From the NCBI GenBank assembly GCA_020726005.1, contig DYTL01000041.1, positions 1-6,980 on the forward strand: a DNA stretch of 6,980 nucleotides, read 5' to 3'. Below the pieces are notes generated by a model. That model had not been told where the DNA came from. It saw only the letters and a program-made list of their open reading frames with translations, and made no database searches. Below are positions 1 through 3,997 of the stretch, one piece after another. The stretch's first letter is position 1; every line of letters begins with the position of its first letter. Source of the DNA: Microcaldota archaeon (GTDB lineage: Archaea; Micrarchaeota; Micrarchaeia; Anstonellales; Bilamarchaeaceae). The position numbers and the translations under genes are program-made.

Positions 1-47
1 CTGCTTCAGGTCCAATGTTTCCTAATCCTAATTTTGTGAAATTCTAA
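1..47 (+). CDS. possible 3' end of a plus-strand gene entering from the left
   Basis: Reading from position 3, fourteen codons run to a TAA at 45-47 and give ASGPMFPNPNFVKF. The composition looks protein-like (Pro/Asn/Phe-rich end), whereas the other two plus frames stop early (TAA at 21-23 in frame 2, TGA at 37-39 in frame 1). There is too little sequence to name a family. Six consecutive T at 120-125 could serve as a T-rich archaeal termination signal, but this is weak. The minus strand has a competing short open stretch here without a start codon, so this call is tentative. Confidence 0.3.
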   Translation, partial: ASGPMFPNPNFVKF

Positions 48-130
48 TGAGTCCATAATATCAGCTCTATGTTTTAGGTTTCACGTTATGACGATATGGT
101 AATCCGAAACTGGAAACGGTTTTTTGGTAT

Positions 131-240
131 TGGGCTCGCGCGGAATCGGACCGCGATTCTTTACCGTGTCAAGGTAACGTCTTACCATTATCGGCTATGT
201 TAGAAAATTTGTCTATGTCAAAGCTTTCGACTACGAGCCC
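131..240 (-). tRNA. tRNA-Val(GAC) with a ~38-nt insertion in the D-loop (probable intron)
   Basis: Read on the minus strand from 240, the sequence folds as a tRNA. The acceptor stem GGGCUCG/CGAGCCC is a perfect 7 bp, followed by U8-A9 and a D-stem GUC pairing with GAC. The anticodon arm is UUACC-UUGACAC-GGUAA, the variable loop is AGAAU, the T-stem is CGCGG/CCGCG, and the discriminator is A at 131. The loop UUGACAC puts GAC at 168-170 (valine), with U33 and A37 in place. No CCA is encoded; AAUACC follows. The precursor is 109 nt before the discriminator, about 38 too long, and the excess lies between the two D-stem strands. Removing it leaves U13-A22, A14, A15 (Levitt partner U48) and G18-G19, which is a normal D-arm. 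The T-loop reads UCCGAUU, with C at the usually invariant U55. The gene is 44 nt downstream of the rbkR stop on the same strand and has its own TATA-like box. Confidence 0.9.
191..228 (-). other. candidate tRNA intron in the D-loop, non-canonical position
   Basis: This is the extra ~38 nt of the tRNA-Val gene, placed after C12 of the D-stem. With this boundary the mature D-arm is GUCU-AAUGGUA-AGAC, which satisfies U13-A22, A15-U48 and G18-G19. Sliding the boundary by up to about five bases gives products of the same length, so the exact splice sites are not fixed. Inside the insert, GAAAG (224-228) can pair with UUUUC (203-207), and UUUG (219-222) can pair with CAAA (208-211), forming a hairpin. 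By eye I found no bulge-helix-bulge motif that also preserves the D-stem. Archaeal tRNA introns at non-canonical positions, including the D-loop, are known; calling this one an intron is inference. Confidence 0.6.
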
Positions 241-264
241 ACAAATGATATGTTGATTACAAAC

Positions 265-272
265 AATTTAAA
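265..272 (-). promoter_or_regulatory. TATA-like box for tRNA-Val
   Basis: TTTAAATT on the minus strand is centred about 28 nt upstream of G1 of the tRNA (240), the usual archaeal TATA-to-start distance. It lies in the short gap between the rbkR stop codon and the tRNA, so the tRNA need not depend on rbkR transcription. Confidence 0.55.
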
Positions 273-283
273 CCATTTTGATA

Positions 284-916
284 TTACGCAAATTTTAATT
301 TTACTTTATCGCCGTCTTTTTTCATAAGTTTATTTTTTAAATTGATAGCTGAAATTATTTCGATTATTTCAGAGGGATGATGAGTGCGCAGCGGAATTAC
401 AAGTGCGCATTTTATTCCGTTAAGCGTACAAGGATAAATGAACAAATCTCCAAACGTTCTCTCTCCTTTTTTGAATCCGTTTATAATAACAGGTTCAAAA
501 TTTTTTATGTAATACGTTTTCTTCGCTATCTCACTAGATAAAAGTTTTATATTAAGTGTTCCCTTATAAGGAATAAACCCAATCTTTTCCTTAATTTGCT
601 TTTTATATTCTAGAAATGACATGTAATATCTTCCTTCTCCAAGTCCAGAAATTATTGTTCCAGAAATTGTTAGTATATTTTTTTCAAATAGCTTCTTAAG
701 TTCTGCATAGATTGAATATATCTCATCTGATCCATTTTTAGTAATTGTGAGCCCGTTTTTCGTTTTACTAATAAGTTTATCATTTTCCAATTGCATAATT
801 CTGCGCGATACATTCTGTTGGCTCATTCCAAGCATTTTTCCAAGTTCAGTAGTAGTAATATGTAGTGGTTGAATATGCGCATTCTTTTTTAGCAAAAGCA
901 AAAGTATTTCGTCCAT
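284..916 (-). CDS. rbkR: CTP-dependent riboflavin kinase with N-terminal HTH (RbkR-type regulator/kinase)
   Basis: This 210-residue protein has two parts. Residues 1 to about 78 look like a winged helix-turn-helix, with the recognition helix near 30-46 (LGMSQQNVSRRIMQLE). Residues about 83-210 match the archaeal DUF120/RibK fold: GLGEGRYYMS at 91-100, GFIPYKGTLNIKL at 113-125, GERTFGD at 151-157, RTHHPSEIIEII at 177-188 and DGD at 201-203. The Thr and Asn of GTLN are the metal/nucleotide-site residues of the Methanocaldococcus jannaschii enzyme family. The family phosphorylates riboflavin to FMN with CTP instead of ATP, in the cytosol. The HTH-kinase fusion is the architecture of RbkR, a known archaeal bifunctional regulator of riboflavin genes. 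All kinase motifs look intact. The ATG at 914-916 fits a leaderless mRNA, with a TATA-like box at 940-947 and no Shine-Dalgarno. A palindrome at 923-934 suggests autoregulation. The kinase role is very likely; the regulator role is by architecture. Confidence 0.93.
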   Translation of the reverse strand: MDEILLLLLKKNAHIQPLHITTTELGKMLGMSQQNVSRRIMQLENDKLISKTKNGLTITKNGSDEIYSIYAELKKLFEKNILTISGTIISGLGEGRYYMSFLEYKKQIKEKIGFIPYKGTLNIKLLSSEIAKKTYYIKNFEPVIINGFKKGERTFGDLFIYPCTLNGIKCALVIPLRTHHPSEIIEIISAINLKNKLMKKDGDKVKLKFA

Positions 917-922
917 ATAATA

Positions 923-934
923 AATCTATAGATT
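923..934. promoter_or_regulatory. 12-bp perfect palindrome in the rbkR promoter, candidate operator
   Basis: AATCTATAGATT is a perfect inverted repeat lying between the rbkR TATA-like box (940-947) and its ATG (914-916). A repressor bound there would block initiation. The gene it controls encodes a protein with a DNA-binding domain fused to the riboflavin kinase, so autoregulation is the simplest guess. The flanks extend the symmetry imperfectly. I did not see a second copy in the window. Confidence 0.45.
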
Positions 935-939
935 ACTTC

Positions 940-947
940 TTTTTAAG
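940..947 (-). promoter_or_regulatory. TATA-like box of rbkR
   Basis: CTTAAAAA on the minus strand is centred about 27 nt upstream of the A of the rbkR ATG, which implies transcription starting at or very near the start codon (leaderless mRNA). No Shine-Dalgarno precedes that ATG, in agreement. Confidence 0.55.
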
Positions 948-969
948 CATAGGTAGTGTTGCGTAACCC

Positions 970-995
970 TGAAAAATTTTAGCAAAAATTTTTCA
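970..995. repeat. 11-bp inverted repeat between two divergent promoters
   Basis: TGAAAAATTTT (970-980) and AAAATTTTTCA (985-995) form perfect arms around a 4-nt spacer AGCA. The dyad lies about midway between the rbkR TATA box (minus) and the sRNA TATA box (plus), so it could be a shared regulator site or simply intrinsically bent AT-rich DNA. A closely related perfect palindrome, TGAAAAATTTTTCA, recurs at 3952-3965. Confidence 0.5.
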
Positions 996-1005
996 TGCGA
1001 AATGC

Positions 1006-1012
1006 TTTTAAG
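1006..1012 (+). promoter_or_regulatory. TATA-like box for the C/D sRNA and probably the downstream operon
   Basis: TTTTAAG is centred about 25 nt upstream of box C of the guide RNA (1034), so transcription would start within a few bases of the mature sRNA 5' end. No comparably good TATA box lies between the sRNA and the coding genes that follow, so this promoter may serve all three. Confidence 0.55.
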
Positions 1013-1033
1013 ATGAATAACCATACTACATAT

Positions 1034-1084
1034 GTGATGACATGAACAACCTCTGAAATGAATGATGAGGTCAACAGCGTCTGA
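1034..1084 (+). ncRNA. C/D box guide sRNA (2'-O-methylation guide)
   Basis: All four boxes are present in order and near consensus: box C GTGATGA (1034-1040), D' CTGA (1053-1056), C' ATGATGA (1062-1068) and D CTGA (1081-1084). The two guides are exactly 12 nt each, 1041-1052 and 1069-1080, and the D'-to-C' spacer is 5 nt. This symmetric compact layout is the archaeal C/D sRNA architecture bound by L7Ae, Nop5 and fibrillarin. A weak AUA/UAU terminal stem is possible (1030-1032 with 1085-1087). By the N+5 rule the D guide would direct methylation of the U in a target ACGCUGUUGACC, and the D' guide the U in AGGUUGUUCAUG. I could not assign either to an rRNA or tRNA position from memory. Three to four bases after box D lies a possible TTG codon, and the real downstream start is at 1112. 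Confidence 0.88.
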
Positions 1085-1097
1085 TATTTGTGGCATA

Positions 1098-1103
1098 AGG
1101 TGA
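1098..1103 (+). promoter_or_regulatory. Shine-Dalgarno AGGTGA deciding the ATG start at 1112
   Basis: AGGTGA matches the archaeal 16S 3' end (anti-SD CACCU) and sits 8 nt before ATG 1112-1114. It argues for that ATG over the in-frame TTG at 1088 and GTG at 1100, both of which lie at or upstream of the SD. Confidence 0.7.
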
Positions 1104-1111
1104 AAAGGCTA

Positions 1112-1705
1112 ATGCTAAAAAACAGTGGAATATTGCAGAAATTTTTCTATAAAGTATTTTCCAATTCTAATTTTATCGCTATAAGTGCAGTGTTTTTCGC
1201 ACTTCTTGCATATTTTGTATATAACTATGATATTTGGGTTTCGTTCGGACTTTTTATTTTTGTGTTTTTCATGAATGAAGCATGTTACATAGTTATACGA
1301 AGGGACATACAAACGCGCAACAATATATTTGTAAATGGAATTGCAAACCGAATAGTTGAATTTTTCATAATTCTTACCTTATTCAAAGTACCAATTCCAT
1401 ACACAGTTCCATACATAATCGTGCAAAAAGATATATGGCTTTTGATTGTGCTCTTTTTTGGAACAGGAATGACCAGTTTTGTTAAGGCGTATGCCGAATA
1501 TACTGGAGCAGTAAAACACGAACATGTAATGGAAATGCCAGGAATGCTTGAACGCACAGAGAGAAGTTTTCTTCTTATAATCGTTTATTTATTTATTTTA
1601 ATTAATAATGAGTTTTCATCTGCAGTAGTATTAATGTTTGCAGCAGTGCTTTCCTTCCTTACTTTTATTGAAAGATTCATAAATGTTATATACTCAAAAA
1701 ATTGA
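1112..1705 (+). CDS. CDP-alcohol phosphatidyltransferase-like membrane protein lacking catalytic aspartates
   Basis: This is a 197-residue, very hydrophobic protein with about five to six membrane segments (roughly 20-38, 42-62, 81-92, 97-118, 152-166, 168-187). Two stretches match the archaetidylinositol-phosphate/phosphatidylinositol synthase branch. TRNNIFVNGIANRIVEFF (68-85) lines up with the canonical T-x-F-G-x3-D-x3-D-R segment, and SFVKAYAEYTG (122-132) plus PGMLERTERSFLLI (143-156) line up with the family's RARAE...G..ER.ER region. Where active enzymes carry G-x3-D-x3-D, this protein has N71-x3-N75-x3-N79. The first half of the motif (DGxxAR) is not recognisable in MNEACYIVIRR (54-64). 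Active members swap CMP for an alcohol phosphate in polar lipid synthesis; this one probably cannot do so by that mechanism. The stop overlaps the Shine-Dalgarno of the flippase gene 9 nt downstream, so the two are probably co-translated. The ATG start rests on the AGGTGA; the reading frame stays open up to a TTG at 1088. Confidence 0.75.
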   Translation: MLKNSGILQKFFYKVFSNSNFIAISAVFFALLAYFVYNYDIWVSFGLFIFVFFMNEACYIVIRRDIQTRNNIFVNGIANRIVEFFIILTLFKVPIPYTVPYIIVQKDIWLLIVLFFGTGMTSFVKAYAEYTGAVKHEHVMEMPGMLERTERSFLLIIVYLFILINNEFSSAVVLMFAAVLSFLTFIERFINVIYSKN

Positions 1706-1707
1706 GG
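1704..1707 (+). promoter_or_regulatory. Shine-Dalgarno GAGG of the flippase gene, overlapping the upstream stop
   Basis: GAGG shares its first two bases with the TGA stop of the preceding gene (1703-1705) and lies 7 nt before ATG 1715. This supports the start and points to translational coupling within one transcript. Confidence 0.65.
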
Positions 1708-1714
1708 ATTAAAT

Positions 1715-3271
1715 ATGGAAAGTAATGAGGAAAAAATAAGTATTGTAAAGCAGAGCGTAAGAGGAGGTATACTAAATATATGCGCAGCAGTAGTTTCAAA
1801 AATAAGCGGATTGCTCTTTTATATTCTAATTTTAAGATTTATAACTCCTGCTGAAGGAGGAGTATATTTTCTTTCAATGGCATTTGCATGCATAATCGCA
1901 GTAATCATGGTTTTGGGAGTAGGTGATTCGCTTGCACGGTTTATTCCATATTATGAAGGAACAAAAAAACAAGATAAAATAAAGTCGCTTGTTTTTACAG
2001 CGTTTGTTTCATTTTTAATATTTTCAATTTTAATTCTTTTCCTTGCTCATCTCGTAAGCGACGTTATAACAACGAATTATAACAAAGAGCTTGGGCATGT
2101 TCTTACAATAACATTATTTATAAGTATTGCACTTTCACTTAACTCTATCCTCATATGTACGTTATTAGGTTTAAAAAAATTTGGGGAATGTGCACTCTAT
2201 TCAGCGGCTCTACCAATTTCAAAGATAGTTTTTGTTGTTGGGTTGTTTTTGCTTTCAACAAAAAATCTTACATCCGTGCTTAACGCAACATTTTGGTCGG
2301 TTGCAATAGTGGATATAATAATGCTTATATCAATATTCATTAAGCTTGCAAAATTCCCAGGTAAATTTACATTACTTGAATTCAAAGACATTTTAGAAAC
2401 TGCTTCGTACGGAATTGCGACTGCGTTCAACCAATTCTCATCGTTTATAATGGGATATACGGATACCCTTGTGCTTGGGTATTATATATCATCAGCAATA
2501 ATAGGAGCATATAATTCTGTTATGAGTATAGCAAGAACTGCGATGCACACAATTTCATCACAGATTTTTTTTGTGTTAACATCTATGCTTTCACATTTGT
2601 ATGGAACAAAATCCGAAATTTTCGGACCATTGGCAAGTAATGCAGCAAGATGGAGCGCATATATAACTATCCCATTCGTAGTCCTTACCCTCTTTTTTGC
2701 AAAAGAATTTATGGAAATCTTTTTTCCGATTTATGTAAATTATTACTGGTTATTTTATATTATTGTTCCTGGCATTGCAATAGGAATATTATCTTATCCT
2801 GCAAGAAGCGCGCTTTCTGCAGTAGGAAAAACAGATTTACTTTTCAAATCTTCGTTTATTGGAGTAATTTTTAATCTTGTACTTAACTTAATTTTAATTC
2901 CTATTTATGGAGTTTGCGGTGCAGCGATTGCAACTGCAATTTCATATACTATAAGCGAAATAATAGCACTTTTTTATGCAGGTAAATTCGCGAAATTTGA
3001 GTTGCCGCGCATGATTTTGAAAACTACTATACCAACAATCACTATGTTGATTGCTCTATTACTTTCTTATGGATATCTTTTTAATTTTTCAGCGCGCGGT
3101 ATGTTGTTTGAAAGCATAGGGGTTGCACTCGCATCGTCAGTTTCGCTTTTTATTTATTTCATTCTCCTTATAAAATTAGGTGGTTTAAACAAAACAGATT
3201 ACACGCTTATTGAGAAAATAATCCAAATTATCAAAAACATGGCGAATCAGAAAAGAAAATTAGCGGTTTAG
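1715..3271 (+). CDS. oligosaccharide/lipid flippase of the MOP superfamily (Wzx/RfbX-like)
   Basis: This 518-residue polytopic protein has about 14 predicted hydrophobic helices (for example 18-40, 48-70, 91-112, 128-150, 160-180, 190-210, 314-329, 343-362, 378-398, 400-422, 438-456, 464-487). Family hallmarks include an N-terminal SVRGGILNICAAVVSKISGL stretch before the first helix, GYTDTLVLGYY (247-257) in the mid-protein helix, and NLVLNLILIPIYGVCGAAIA (387-406), the typical N-x3-N-x-x-LIP-x-YG-x2-GAAIAT signature. Length and helix number fit the family. Members move lipid-linked sugars or related amphiphiles across the cytoplasmic membrane; the substrate cannot be read from sequence. The N terminus is charged and cytosolic, and the C terminus ends in a lysine-rich tail. 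It follows the phosphatidyltransferase-like gene by 9 nt, suggesting joint work on a lipid carrier. No glycosyltransferase is adjacent. It ends 4 nt before the convergent scpB stop. Confidence 0.87.
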   Translation: MESNEEKISIVKQSVRGGILNICAAVVSKISGLLFYILILRFITPAEGGVYFLSMAFACIIAVIMVLGVGDSLARFIPYYEGTKKQDKIKSLVFTAFVSFLIFSILILFLAHLVSDVITTNYNKELGHVLTITLFISIALSLNSILICTLLGLKKFGECALYSAALPISKIVFVVGLFLLSTKNLTSVLNATFWSVAIVDIIMLISIFIKLAKFPGKFTLLEFKDILETASYGIATAFNQFSSFIMGYTDTLVLGYYISSAIIGAYNSVMSIARTAMHTISSQIFFVLTSMLSHLYGTKSEIFGPLASNAARWSAYITIPFVVLTLFFAKEFMEIFFPIYVNYYWLFYIIVPGIAIGILSYPARSALSAVGKTDLLFKSSFIGVIFNLVLNLILIPIYGVCGAAIATAISYTISEIIALFYAGKFAKFELPRMILKTTIPTITMLIALLLSYGYLFNFSARGMLFESIGVALASSVSLFIYFILLIKLGGLNKTDYTLIEKIIQIIKNMANQKRKLAV

Positions 3272-3275
3272 TTAT

Positions 3276-3782
3276 CTATCCTATTGTTGATTCTTTTTGC
3301 ATCAATTGTGTTTGTCCTTCAATTTGTATAGTTCTAAAATACTGTTTGAATTTATCAGTTAAAAATAATCGGTTACTTCTTCCAGCTTTAACTTGTTTTA
3401 CAAATCCATTTTGTACAAGTTCTTGCACATTTTGGTAAATCTGCGAACCGATTTTGTGCGCAACTTCACTTTTTATTATTCCATCATGTTTTGCAATATA
3501 TGCAAGCGTGCGCAATGCGGTTTTGCTAATTTCAAATTGTTGTGCAAACACCTTTACTTTACTTGCGAACTCATCTTTTATTCGCATAAGCCATTTTTCA
3601 TCTATTTCAACAATTTCAATTGGGCTTCTTCTTACTTCGTATTCATTCTTAAGTTCTTTTAACATTGCTTTTACAAAACCTGGTGCCGCAAGACCAACCA
3701 ATCGCGCAAGCTCATCGAGACCAACACATCGTGCGGAAATAAAAAGCGCACTTTCAATTATTTTTTTTTTATCTAATTCCAT
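3276..3782 (-). CDS. scpB: segregation and condensation protein B (ScpB)
   Basis: This 168-residue protein matches the ScpB family along its length, with two winged helices. The first is at about 6-79 (KKIIESALFISARCVGLDEL then EYEV...IEIVEIDEKWLMRIKDEF). The second is at about 84-150 (EISKTALRTLAYIAKHDGII, then KSEVAHKIG, YQNVQELVQNGFV and GRSNRLFLTDKFKQYF), equivalent to the LS-x-ALETLAIIAY...PI...V..L...G.I...GR...Y.TT..F pattern. ScpB dimers bind the kleisin ScpA and, with SMC, organise chromosomes. Neither scpA nor smc is in view. I chose the ATG at 3780-3782 because the family similarity begins there and a TATA-like box lies at 3803-3810, about 25 nt upstream. An in-frame ATG at 3839 would add 19 residues that instead overlap a decayed copy of scpB. 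Codons 5-8 contain a run of ten A. The tail after residue 151 is short and polar. Confidence 0.85.
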   Translation of the reverse strand: MELDKKKIIESALFISARCVGLDELARLVGLAAPGFVKAMLKELKNEYEVRRSPIEIVEIDEKWLMRIKDEFASKVKVFAQQFEISKTALRTLAYIAKHDGIIKSEVAHKIGSQIYQNVQELVQNGFVKQVKAGRSNRLFLTDKFKQYFRTIQIEGQTQLMQKESTIG

Positions 3783-3802
3783 AATAATCACGAAAATTTT
3801 GC

Positions 3803-3810
3803 AATATATG
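3803..3810 (-). promoter_or_regulatory. TATA-like box of scpB
   Basis: CATATATT on the minus strand is centred about 25 nt upstream of the ATG at 3782. There is no Shine-Dalgarno in the interval, consistent with a leaderless transcript and with the shorter start. Confidence 0.5.
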
Positions 3811-3813
3811 CGA

Positions 3814-3857
3814 AACCAATCGCGCAACCTCAAGACCAATACTTTGTGCAGAGATAA
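3814..3857 (-). pseudogene. decayed partial copy of the scpB N-terminal region
   Basis: This stretch aligns with 3696-3742 inside scpB on the same strand. It begins with 14 identical bases, and overall I count 38 matches in 44 aligned positions with one 3-nt gap. Translated in the corresponding frame it reads ISAQSIGLEVARLV, against ISARCVGLDELARLV at ScpB residues 15-29. The differences are mostly conservative (V/I, D/E) and the gap keeps the frame, so the copy probably diverged as protein-coding sequence before decaying. A stop codon lies shortly upstream in that frame and similarity fades on both sides. It lies directly upstream of the scpB promoter. Confidence 0.7.
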
Positions 3858-3951
3858 TACGGCAGATATTTGTATTACATTATGCGAGCAAGCATATTTT
3901 TCTTATTTATATTAGAATTTGTATCTTCATATCTACTCACAAATCTAATAC

Positions 3952-3965
3952 TGAAAAATTTTTCA
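3952..3965. repeat. 14-bp perfect AT-rich palindrome
   Basis: TGAAAAATTTTTCA is its own reverse complement. It lies 33 nt past the stop codon of the secretion-type ATPase and upstream of scpB on the same strand. On the minus strand it contains TTTTT, so it could help end the ATPase transcript, or it could be a protein site related to the dyad at 970-995. The rest of 3858-3997 is AT-rich and holds no gene I can support. Confidence 0.45.
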
Positions 3966-3997
3966 TACTATAAATTTATCGCAATTTTCTGATTGTA

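Noticed and set aside
80..125. Possible second C/D box RNA starting at ATGACGA (plus strand, about 89-95)
   Set aside because: There is no CTGA box at a suitable distance and no C' box, so the single C-like heptamer is probably chance.
371..390. ATGATGA on the plus strand inside rbkR as a C box
   Set aside because: No D or D' box follows at guide spacing, and the region is conserved kinase coding sequence on the other strand.
917..1033. FMN-type riboswitch upstream of rbkR
   Set aside because: The rbkR message appears leaderless, leaving no room for an aptamer, and no conserved RFN-like pairing is visible.
1088..1111. TTG (1088) or GTG (1100) start extending the phosphatidyltransferase-like gene by up to 8 codons
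   Set aside because: The TTG lies 4 nt after box D of the sRNA and would put the Shine-Dalgarno inside the gene; AGGTGA is correctly spaced only for the ATG at 1112.
1115..1557. Minus-strand open frames opposite the phosphatidyltransferase-like gene
   Set aside because: The opposite strand carries a family-matching gene with a good Shine-Dalgarno; these frames show no motifs.
2197..2874. Short open frames on either strand inside the flippase gene
   Set aside because: They overlap a continuous MOP flippase reading frame and look like frame shadows.
3783..3839. N-terminal extension of ScpB by 19 residues
   Set aside because: The extra residues have no family similarity, the true scpB TATA-like box lies within them, and part of the stretch is the decayed scpB copy read out of its original frame.
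3454..3915. Plus-strand open frame opposite scpB
   Set aside because: It is antisense to a well-supported ScpB gene, has low-complexity Ser/Ile/Asn composition and no recognisable motif or promoter.
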